Of a stretch of 64,000 nt of DNA, positions 53,186 through 64,000 are shown piece by piece (positions within the stretch are counted from its first letter, which is position 1; the number at the start of each line of letters is the position of its first letter). The DNA comes from Verticillium longisporum (taxonomy: Eukaryota > Ascomycota > Sordariomycetes > Glomerellales > Plectosphaerellaceae): assembly GCA_019188255.1 (NCBI GenBank), contig JAETXT010000002.1, positions 1-64,000 on the forward strand, given 5' to 3'. A program made the position numbers and the translations under genes. The notes below the pieces were generated by a model that had not been told where the DNA came from, ran no database searches, and saw only the letters and a list, made by a program, of their open reading frames with translations.

Positions 53186-56100
53186 ATGTCGAGCCAAGAG
53201 ACAGGTTCGATGGCTTCTCAGTCCACCTCCGCACTATCCATATCAAACCATCCGCCCAAAAGACTGCCCGGACCATGTCTTCTCCACGAGCTCGTTGCGC
53301 AACACTCAAAACTTGGTCTTCCTTCTATTTCCTCTCTTTCTCATCTCGGTCAGTTGTCTGAAGTGTCCTACTCAGAACTGCACCAAGCTGCAGACCGTCT
53401 AGCTACTAGGGTAGTTGCCTCGCGCGGCGTGTCTCCTCAGAGCGAGTTTATCGTCCCCGTCCTGATCCCACAGAGCACACAACTGTACATCGCTCTGTTA
53501 GCCATCTTGAAAGCTGGTGGCGCCTTTTGTCCCCTGAACCTCGATGCACCACCCGAGAGAATCAAGTTCATACTCCAGGATGTTGGTGCCAGGGTTGTGC
53601 TGACGACACGCGACCTGGCCTCCAAAGTCGCTGGAGATGAGCTCGGTGTCTCTCTGATCACCTTGACGGACACCAACACTGCCCTTGACTTGGTCACGGA
53701 TTTCCTAGTCGCCGAGGAAGAAATACCTCCGATCAAAACCCCGGAGCTCCAGAGTTTGGCATATGTCATGTACACATCAGGCTCTACAGGAACTCCCAAG
53801 GGAGTAGGCATTACTCACGATGCCGCAACGCAAAGCCTGCTCGCCCATGACCGCCATGTACCAGAGTTTGAGAGGTTCCTGCAATTTGCCTCGCCAACTT
53901 TCGACGTGTCTGTCTTCGAAATATTTTTCCCCTTGTTTCGAGGCTGTACGTTGGTCACCTGTGACAGGTCTAAGATGCTGGATGACCTCCCGGGTGTCAT
54001 GACAGCAATGCGTGTTGACGCATGCGAGCTGACGCCCACCGTTGCTGGAAGCCTCCTTCGAACCAGAGCAAGCGTACCCTCGCTGAAGCTGCTGCTCACG
54101 ATCGGAGAAATGTTGACGCCTCGGGTTGTGAAAGAGTTCGGAGGAGACTCGACTTCACCGAGTATACTTTGGGGAATGTATGGACCGACAGAAGCAGCTA
54201 TTCACTGGTCAGCAGCCCGTCGTATCCTTTTTGGTTCTTTGACTAATGCTTTGCTAGTACATTACAAACTGCTTTCTCGGCAGATTCCTCGCCCCGCGTA
54301 ATAGGAGTTCCGTTCGACACGGTTTCATGTTTCGTCATTGAGATAACGCCTGACGACTCTAGCTTTTCTTTCACCCTATTATCAATCGGCCAAATTGGCG
54401 AGCTGGTGGTGGGTGGCTATCAGCTTGCAAGGAATTATCTGAACCGGCCCGAACAAACCGATGCGGCCTTCATAGACTCTCCCTACGGCCGTCTCTATCG
54501 CACCGGAGACAAAGCTAGCATGCGATCAGATGGCACACTCGAGTGTTTTGGCCGGATTTCTGACGGTCAGGTCAAGCTCCGTGGCCAGCGGATCGAGCTT
54601 GGTGAGGTTGAGCAGGCAGCCATACGAGACCCACAATGTCGTGACGCTATCGCCATGGTTGTCGACAATATCTTGGTTGTCTTTTGTGTTCTCGAAGCCA
54701 AAGACTCATCTCAAAAATTGACCTCTGAGTCGATTCTGCAGACTTGCAGGCAATGGCTCCCAACGTTTATGATCCCTGGAGATGTGGTCATCATCAATGA
54801 GTTTCCGCGGCTGGCTTCGGGCAAGATTGATCGCCATCAGATGAGGCGCGAGTACGGAGTCACAAAGAATACCAACACAACTGTGACGCAGAATGACCTG
54901 GGTCCTCTGGAAAAAAAGATCACGACAGTGATCTCAAATTTGGTCGGGTCTTCTGTGACTCTTCTGGATGTTCTGTCAGCACATGGCATTGATTCCCTCA
55001 AGGCAATTCAACTAGCGTCGACGCTGCGGAAGGAAGGTCTCCAAACATCTCCTCTTGATGTGGTCAGTTCCAGGACAATCTCCACTTTGTGTACCAAAGT
55101 CCGAGCTGTGGACAATGAGGCTCAAAGACAGCATCACATCAAGCAGCCGCCGGATGCTGACCAGATCTTGGCATCGAGCGACACGTTGCAAAGTATGGAA
55201 TCCCAGATCGAAGAGTTTGACTGGTGTACCCAACTCCAGAGTTCTTTGCTGTTTGAGACATCCGCCAACAGCAGTGCGTACCCCAATCTGCTTGAATTGG
55301 AATTCCCTGCCTCATGCTCTCTCGAGCAAGTAAGGAATTGCCTGGAAAAGATGGTGCAGCAAAACGACATTCTCCGATCGGGTTTCGTCGAGACCGGGGG
55401 CAGCTTTGTGCGTGTGATATTCAAATCACTCCCAAAGTCCCAGATTCAGAGCGTCGATCAGTTTACGTTGTCCGCGCAACAGACTGCGGATGACTATGAG
55501 AGTATCTGGCTTCACCCTTTCCAGGCGCAGGTTGCAACCTCCACGGCCGGAGCTCCCCCACGCCTTCTCCTGCGTATGCATCACGCCATTTACGACGGCT
55601 GGACCGTCGACCTCATGATCCAAGACTTGTCGGCCATCCTGGCAGGTCAAGAAGTAGGACTTCGGCCTCAATTTGGACAAGTAACAGCATTCGTCAACTC
55701 GGCTCCGTTGGTGGACCTGGATATTTCGAGAGCATTTTGGGCAGAGCATCTGTTTGACTGGCAAAAGCCAAGTTTCCCACGCCTCATGAGCCGACCACCT
55801 GATACCTCAGAGCCTCAATCAATGTCGCGTACGCTGACGCTGCCGGAAGGGGATCTGAGAGAAGCAGCCAAGAAGCTCGGCCTTCATACCCAGGTATTTT
55901 TCCAAGCCGCTGTATCGTTGATCTGGGGCGCAATACTCGGAACCTCGGACGTCGTCATTGGTTGCGTCTCATCAGGCAGGACTCTTCCCGTCGAAGGCAT
56001 TGAGGATATCATGGGGCCCTGTATAGCTTCATTACCTTTACGAACTGACCTCAATGCTCTAAGAACTGTTGGGGATCTGCTAAGGAACACGCAAAGGACG

Positions 56101-59100
56101 AATCGAAGATCTCTGCAGCACGGCATTTTACCCATGTCCGAAATTCGCAGGGCTGCCAGTATTCAACCTGGTGACGCCTTGTATGATTTAATCTTCGTCT
56201 ATCAACAATCGCTCACTAGTCACCTACGACACGCATCTCCGGTTCGAGAAATCTCTCACCGCGACTTCCTAGAGACAAAAATCTTGATCGAGATCGAACC
56301 AATCGTGGACAGTTTCAAGTGCCATATCACATACCATGCTGACGCCATGTCCCATGATTTCGCAACTCTCTTCCTCGACCAGATCGACTGCATAACTCGG
56401 ACTCTCCACGTCAACCCGACCGCGCTGTTGCATGGTGTCTCGCAGTGCGTGCCGCCTGCGCTGGTGTCTATCTACAACCTGGAACCAGTGACATTGGCAG
56501 ATAGCCCTGACCTGGCGACATGCTTCGAACGTTCGGCATCGGCGGCGCCTGATGCAGATGCGATTTGCTTTGCCAAATCCATCACCCCATCAAGCCTTGA
56601 TTGCGAAACCATGTCTTACCAGGAGCTCAATAACCTGTCGAATCGTATTGCATGGTTCTTGCGTAGCCAGCGAGTACTCGAAGGCGACACAGTCGCCATC
56701 GTGATGGAAAAGTCGACCTTGCTTTATGCCACGATCCTTGGGACTTTAAAGGCTGGGGCTGCCTACTTGCCTCTTCTTCCTTCCACACCGGCCAGCAGAC
56801 TGCAATTAATTCTTTCTCAGGCCTCGACCACTGCCTGTTTGGTCGATCAGCAGGCTATTGTTGCAGTGGCAGACGTCGTGCCTTGCCCGCTCTACGACAT
56901 TCAGTCGACGTCACTGTCAGAATTTCCGACACACAATCCGCCTCGACGAGCTCAGCCCTCTCGCCCCGCATACATCATTTACACCTCTGGGACGACCGGT
57001 GTTCCTAAAGGCATTGTGGTGACCCAGCTTAATATCACAAGCAATCTTGATGTTCTATCCCGTTTATACCCCCACGACATTACAAGTCGCTTTCTGCAGC
57101 TCTGTTCCCAAGCGTTCGATGTTTCGGTGTTTGAGATATTTTTCACATGGAGAACGGGTGCCTGCTTGTGCGCGGGTTCCAACGACACTCTCTTCGCAGA
57201 TCTGGAGCAATCCATACGCTCACTTGGCTGCACGCATCTCAGCTTGACGCCCACTGTAGCGTCGCTCATTAGCCCATCCCACGTTCCAAAGGTTCAGTTT
57301 CTGGTCACCGCCGGCGAACCAATGACTTCAGCTGTTTCGGAGTCATGGGGCGAGTACCTCTACCAAGGTAAAACATGAAGCGCTAGCCCCTCACAACTCG
57401 ACTAACAAGTAATAGGCTACGGTCCAGCCGAGACAACGAATATTTGCACAGTCAAGAAAATGACAAAAGGCGACTACATTAACCACCTCGGGTTTGCGTT
57501 TGAAAACGTCTCTGCTTTTGTCCTTTCAACAGATTCGATGTCAAGCGTTCCCCGCGGATGCTTCGGCGAGTTCTGTTTTGGCGGCGATCAAGTTGCGCAG
57601 GGTTATATTGATCTCGCAGAGGTCACTAGTTCGAAGTTCGTCAACCACCCCGAATTCGGCCGCATTTATCGCTCTGGAGACATGGGCCGGATGCTGCCTG
57701 ACGGGTCCTTGCTGGTGACGGGGCGTCTGGACGGCCAGGTGAAATTGAGGGGCCAACGCATCGAGACCGGAGAAATCGACAGTATTGTGACAGCAGCCAA
57801 AGAAGTCCTCTCGTGTACGTCACTCATCCTGCAGCCCACTGGGTCGAGCAGCGAACAGCTCGTTTCTTTCTACACACCAGCAGCCCAAAAGAATTTAGGG
57901 AACGTGTCGTTTGATTTCCAAGGCGAGCTCGCAGCCCTTAACCAGCAGCTCTTTGTACAACTATCATCGCGACTTCCACGATACATGGTGCCGTCGTACC
58001 TGATCCCTCTGGGCACCATACCTCAGACTTCCAGCGGCAAGGTTGACAAGGCGGTGTTGCGCAGCCTCTTCAACGGACTCACCCGAAATCAACTCGGTCT
58101 CGTCTCCAACAACCAAGAGCATAGGACCGATGAAGATGAGTGGTCTGATAGCGAAAGACTAGTAGCCGAGGTGATTGCACAGAGTCTGAACGTACCACGA
58201 GATATGGTTTCCCGCTGGCAACCGTTAGCAACGATCGGTCTCGACTCCATCTCGGCCATTTCTGTGGCAAGGTTACTTGGGGACGCGGTCAATCGACGCA
58301 TCCCAATCTCACACATCCTACAGAACCCCAATGTTGCCCGCTTGGCTCGGCTTGTGACAGAGAACGCGCCAGATGAACTTCTCGTTGAAGACGAGGCGAC
58401 TGACTCGCCATTCTTTTCCCAAGACATCAGGGAGCACATTACCACGCAATTCGCTGAACACAAACACGCTATCCAGGAGGTTCTACCTTGTACACCCTTG
58501 CAAGAAGCCATGCTATCAGCTGCTGGTGCATCCTCGTACTCCAATCAGTTACTCCTGCGACTGGCTGCCTCTTCGCCGGAGATGAAAAGCCACTGGCAAA
58601 CCTTGATTGATCGCCATGGTATTCTGAGGACGTGCTTCGTCACGACTACGGATGCCCAGTACGCCATTGTCCAGGTCGTCCTGCAAAGATGGGAGGTCCC
58701 GTTGAGGACTTCAAGGCACTCGACCCTTGAAGACGCTGTAGAAAATTGCAGAAGACGAGTTCCTTTCGCTCTCGACTCACAACAACCGCCCTACGGCTTA
58801 GATCTCCTCGACATCGACAACACCTTTTTCTTGGTCTTCACCTGCCACCATGCACTCTATGACGGAGAGTCCATGAGCGTTCTTCTCCAGGAGATAGAGC
58901 AGCTTGTTCGAGGAGAGGGCTTGCCATCGCCCATACCATACACGCCCGTGATACGACAGATGCTGTCACCACAGCCAAGTAGCGAGGGCTTCTGGAAAGC
59001 ATTGTTTAACGGCTTCGTCGGAGCTAGGCGAGAGACCTTTATCAACCGCCAGCAAGCGTTGCCTCTGGGTTCCATGTCAACACCACCCCGACCTCAAACG

Positions 59101-62100
59101 TACACCTCGCAGCTCAGTTTAGACTTGACCGCCTGGCAAAAGGTTGCCAGGCATACCAACACATCAATATTAGCTCTTGGACAGGCTACCTGGGCCATCT
59201 TGCTTGGCATTGTGTCTGATCAGGATGACGTGTGCTTTGGAAACGTCATGAGTGGCCGTACTCTTCCTGTGAGCGGTATTGAACGACTGGTTGCGCCATG
59301 CTTCAACACGGTGCCCATTCGCATCGAAACCAACCGGCGCATGCAGGTGTCGGACTTGCTAACGAAACTGCATGTGCTCAACTCAAAACTTCTCGATCAC
59401 CAGTTCGCCTCTTTACGCTCTATTCAAAAACTTGTGTCTCGGCCTGGTCGGAGCCTCTTCGACACTATTCTTCTGTTGCAACCCCCCAAGAAAGATCTCG
59501 ACAGCGCGATCTGGGAGGTTGCTGAAGATACCGGAGGCATGGATGTGAGGCTTGTCTATGAGTTTATTGTGATCTGGACTAACAAAAGTAACAGGTTCCG
59601 CTGGTTTGTGAGCTGATTCCAAATGCACACACCGATAAAGTAGAGTTGAATCTCCACACCAACAAGTGAGTTACTTAACCCCGTGACTGTCGTTGGCTGT
59701 ACTGACCAGCCAAGTGCGACATTGGATCCTCGCACAGCATCATCAATATCACAAGCGTTCTCGTACATCCTCTGCCACATTGCACGGCATCCTGCTACTG
59801 TTATTCCCACCAAAGACGACCTGCCAGAAGACATACGCAGCAGCATAGCAAACGCGTCCCACGAGTCGCCCCAGAACAACCTCGACCAACAAGAAAGTAG
59901 CTTCGCTAGTCCAAGCCACTCTGTAACTGTGCACGAAGAGCCTTGGAGTGAGCTGGAGAAAACCATCCGCGACATCCTTTCGAAGCTCTCAGGCGTGGCA
60001 GTGAGCCGAATCGGCCCCCAGACAACCATATTCCAGCTTGGTCTGGACAGTATCAACGCTGTTCAGATCGCCGCCCTCCTGAGAAAGCAGGATCACAATG
60101 TCTCGACTTTTGACGTTGTCGACTGTCCTTCTTGCGTAAGCCTTGCTCAGCGAATAGCTCGTCGGGTCGGGGATCAAAGCCAAGTACGTCCAATTTATGA
60201 CGTGGATGCATTCCAACAAACAATCGCGTCGACCGTTGCGGTCCAGCTTCACACGGAACCGGAGGCAGTCTTCCCATGCACTTCGGTGCAATGTGGCATG
60301 CTGAAGGACTTTATCGAATCTGGCGGAGTCGATTATCTCAATTACCTGGCTTTGGAACTCGACCAACATCTCGGCCCTGAAGAGGTGAAGAACGCCTGGA
60401 GACAGCTTGTTCAAGCTCACACTATCTTGCGCACTGGGTTCGTGCCCGCAAACCATGCCGATGCTCCCTTTGCTATGGTTCAGCATTCCATCGCAGCACA
60501 TCTTGTGGCCAAGAGTGTGACATTTTCGGACACGGGTTTCGATGCGCAAGTTTGGAAGGCCCAAAGCTCTCAACAAGTGCTCAATGCCTTGGAACAACCG
60601 CCGTGGCGGATAGCTCTGGCAACGCAAGGCGGAACGACAATACTGCATCTACTGATACACCATGCGCTGTATGATGCCTATTCGCTTCACAGGCTGTTGG
60701 GAGATCTTGGTTCCATCTTGAATGGTTCTTCACCTCCAACACCGACTGGCTCTACCCGAGACGTGGTTTCTGCAATCCTTGGATCTGCCCTGGCAGACGA
60801 GTCCTCGAAAGCCTTCTGGCAAGCAAAGTCATCTCAAACCATCATCAACAGGTTCCCAACAATGACTCCTCTGATTGAACCATCCTCCGCCACGTACACG
60901 GAGACGTGCCGTTCGCGACTAGATTTTGCTACACTTCAAAGCCGAGCCAGCATGGCCGGCGTCACAATTCAGGCCATGCTCCAGGCTGCATGGACTCGAC
61001 TGCTATCTGCCTACGTTGGCGAGCAAGCGCTTATATTTGGAGTCGTACTTTCAGGCCGCACTTTGCCAATGACAGATGATGCAGTGTTCCCTTGCATCAC
61101 GACAGTCCCCGTCATCTGTCACAACCGAGCGTCCAACACAGAGCTTCTGTCTCAGATGATGCAACACAGCAGCCAATTATCGGCCCACCAGCATGCACCT
61201 CTTTCTAAAATACAGCAATGGCTCGGTCGCCCAGGCACCCCCCTATTCGACACTCTGCTCGTGTATCAGAAGACTGCAAACGGCCCGTCATCGGCCCAGA
61301 AGCTGCCGTGGCGTCAGATCAGTGACGAGGGTAAGCTTGACTACGCTGTTTCCCTGGAGATCGAGCCGTCAAACGACGGGCATATCAGTCTTCATCTATC
61401 GTCTCATACAGGTGTACTTCCGCGGGAACAGGCGGCAATTGCCCTACGTCAATTCGATGCCATTCTAGCTGGTCTTGCTACCAACCCACAAGGCCAAGAA
61501 ACTCAAATCTGGCATGATGATGCTGAATTGACATCTATTCTGCCGCCACGCGACATTGAGATAGATTCTGAGGTCGCATTTCTTCATCAGTTTGTCGAAG
61601 AGACGGCTAAAACATCCCCCGACAGGCTTGCCCTCGAATTTGTTACTGCCTTTATTGGTGAAAGCCCGGAGAGTCACAGCGTCACCTTTAAAGAGCTGGA
61701 TGAGATGGGCAATCGCGTCGCCAACACATTGGCTCAACATGTTGCCAGCCGCGGTATCGTTGCAGTGCACTTTGACAAGTGCCCAGAAGCCTTCTTCGCC
61801 ATCTTGGGCATTTTGAAAGCAGGCTGTTCGTTCCTAGCTCTTGACCCCTCGGCCCCGAAGGCGAGGAAAGAATTCATCCTCAGAGACTCAGGAGCCGTAG
61901 CACTCTTGGCCCGCGATGCTCTGGACTTTCAGCCGGCGCAAACTGTTGTTGAGATCGAAGAGAGCAAGCTCTACGCTGCCAGCGCTGAACCCTGCCAGTT
62001 GGGCCACAATTTGTCAAAGGATGACACTTGCTACTGTCTCTACACTTCAGGAACAACGGGTACACCAAAGGGTTGTGAGATAACGCATGAGAATGCAGTC

Positions 62101-64000
62101 CAAGCAATGAAGGCGTTCCAGCGTCTATTTGCTGGTCATTGGGACGAAGAATCGAGGTGGCTGCAGTTCGCTTCGTTCCATTTCGATGTGTCTGTTCTGG
62201 AGCAATATTGGAGTTGGTCAGTCGCAATGCCGTTGGTCGTTGTTCCTCGAGATATCATTCTCGATGACATTGCGGCGACGATACGACGCCTTCGCATCAC
62301 ACATCTGGATCTCACGCCTAGTCTTGCTCGGCTTCTCGACCCAAAGGATGTCCCGACACTCTGCAGGGGCGTCTTCATCACGGGTGGCGAAGCCCTGAAA
62401 CAGGAGATCCTCGACACCTGGGGCCCTCAGGGAGTCATCTACAACGCATATGGCCCCACAGAGGCCACGATTGGCGTAACCATGTATCAGCGCGTGCCAC
62501 AGAACGGCCGCGCATCCAACATTGGGCGCCAGTTCGACAATGTTGGCACCTACGTCTTTGAGCCTGGTACTGAAAAGCCGGTGTTGAGAGGTGCCGTTGG
62601 TGAACTTTGCATTTCCGGGAAGTTGGTCGGCAAGGGCTACCTTAACCGCCCTGAGCTCACTGCCGAACGCTTCCCAGTCCTTGAGCATTTCAAGGAGAAG
62701 ATCTACCGCACAGGAGATCTAGTTCGGGTCATGTATGACGGGTGCTTCGAGTTCCTTGGTCGTGCTGATGACCAGGTCAAGCTACGCGGACAGCGTCTGG
62801 AGATTGGAGAGATCAACCACGCCATCCGCACAGGTGTTGCCGCCGTCAAGGACGTGGTCACTCTTGTGACCAAGCATCCAAAAGTGGACAAAGATCTTCT
62901 GGTGACCTTCGTCACGTCAAGCGAAGCAGCAACATCAATTGGTGAACTTGAGGTGCTTGGCGGAGCGGAAACCTTCAAGCTCAGACAGACAGTTCTGAAG
63001 GCATGCCGTCATAAACTCCCTGGCTACATGGTGCCGTCCTACGTCCTTGAGGTTCCTTTCATTCCTCTTTCCATCAACAACAAGGCGGAAATGAAGATCC
63101 TACGGCACCTATTCGCCTCGTTGACACCGGAACTGCTGCTGCACGTCTCTGCCCCTGCTCCCTCACAGGAAGCCCTAGCTACTACAAAGACCCAAAAGAC
63201 GGTGCTGAGAGCTGTGTCAAAGTTCTCTGGCGTTTCTGCTAGCGAGCTTTCTTTGAACAGTAACCTTTTTGACCTCGGTATCGATTCGATCTCGTGCCTT
63301 CGACTCTCACGACTTTTGAAACACGACGGTCTGCGAACTGCAGACCCGGCGTTGGTACTCAAGAACCCCTTCCTCGGCGACCTTGCCGAAGCCCTCAGTG
63401 ACCCCTATGACCACGAGTTTCCGAGCGCCGTCAGAGAAGCTCAACAGCAAATTCATGCGTTTAGCCATCGCTTCAGACACGAAGTTCGCCAGAGACTGTC
63501 GCTTCCAGCAGGGGTTTCTGTTGACTACATTGCCCCGTGCACTCCTCTGCAGGAAGGCATGCTGTCTCGGACATTTTCCAAGGGAGAAGAGTCCTACTTT
63601 GTTTCATTCCAACTCAAACTGAGTGACAACCTCATGGCAAGCCGGTTGCAAGAGTCTTGGGATAAGCTCGTTGCCCTACATCCGATTCTGCGGACCCGAT
63701 TTGTGCCAACTTCGGGAGGGTTCGCTCAGGTGGCTCTTTCCCCCACACAGATTCCTTGGAAAAGCCACACAGTCGACCAAGATGGAGTTAAGCTGCTCCT
63801 CCAGGAGGCGCGCTCGTCCTGGATCAAGAATAACCAAGACAGCATCTTGGAGCCGATGGAATGCCTCCTAGTCGATTCCGAAGGGGATCGACTGCTAGTA
63901 GTGCACATTTTCCATGCTCTTTACGACGGAATCAGTTTCGAGTCCATGTTGCAGTGGCTAGCTGATGACATGTCGCAGAAGGCTCATGCACAGCGACCAG
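53186..64000 (+). CDS. sidC: Ferricrocin-type siderophore NRPS (SidC/NPS2-like), 3' end outside window
   Basis: Multimodular non-ribosomal peptide synthetase. Exons seen: 53186-54207, 54258-57367, 57416-59544, 59595-59665 and 59715 to beyond the window. Order: A1 (53.2-54.9 kb; TSGSTGTPKG, YRTGD, SGKIDR), T1 (GIDSLKA), C1 (HHAIYDG), A2 (56.5-58.1; TSGTTGVPKG, YRSGD, SGKVDK), T2 (GLDSISA), C2 (HHALYDG), T3 (GLDSINA), C3 (HHALYDA), A3 (61.6-63.1; TSGTTGTPKG, YRTGD), T4 (GIDSISC), then the start of C4 (FHALYDG). A-T-C-A-T-C-T-C-A-T-C is the beginning of the SidC/NPS2 layout. These enzymes make a cyclic hexapeptide from three acylated hydroxyornithines and three small residues. No frameshift occurs in 10.8 kb. 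Oddities: C3 has Ala for Gly, C4 lacks the first His, and the A3 A10 motif is NNK rather than NGK. Confidence 0.95.

Overview
The window is the left end of a chromosome of a filamentous ascomycete, most likely a sordariomycete (the order is not resolved from sequence alone). The evidence is 18 copies of CCCTAA at position 1, genes with many 45-70 bp introns carrying CTAAC/CTGAC-type branch sites, and a gene set typical of Pezizomycotina.

Subtelomere (1-10.1 kb). A coiled-coil ORF runs open directly into the telomere, so its 5' end is missing. After it come an AT-rich patch, a 26-bp minisatellite and a relic LTR. Then follow an intact short-chain dehydrogenase (2660-3500), a XlnR/Xyr1-like zinc-cluster regulator with two single-base frameshifts (3907-6684), and a secreted subtilase with one homopolymer frameshift and one lost splice donor (6884-10098). 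The last two are probably decaying genes.

Conserved interior (11-46 kb). From Gpi16 inward, every housekeeping gene can be joined into an intact protein. The genes are Gpi16/PIG-T, Luc7, an RGG-rich protein, an F-box protein, a MCYF-type small conserved protein, a LAMTOR1/Ego1-like lipid-anchored protein, a large secreted low-complexity protein, a ZNF830-like zinc-finger protein, Med7, Bye1 (PHD-TFIIS-SPOC), proteasome alpha3, a PAP2 lipid phosphatase, a WW/FF splicing protein (Urn1-like), a cytochrome b561-like membrane protein, and a NUDIX-IF2B fusion. Two long stretches (18.2-24.8 kb and 25.2-27.4 kb) show no gene I can support.

Siderophore locus (46.5-64 kb, continuing out of the window). 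An L-ornithine N5-monooxygenase gene (sidA, minus strand) is divergent from a multimodular NRPS gene (plus strand). The NRPS domain order A-T-C-A-T-C-T-C-A-T-C... matches ferricrocin synthetase of the SidC/NPS2 type. The 4.9-kb interval between them holds three perfect ATCWGATAA sites, the motif of SreA-type iron-responsive GATA repressors. It also holds a 214-bp solo LTR with a perfect 5-bp target-site duplication and a tRNA-like remnant. SidA would supply N5-hydroxyornithine, which is acylated and assembled by the NRPS into an intracellular ferrichrome-type siderophore. The GATA sites suggest that both genes are repressed when iron is plentiful.

Exon boundaries were placed by hand from GT/AG sites, branch sites and protein-family continuity. 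No database search was run.
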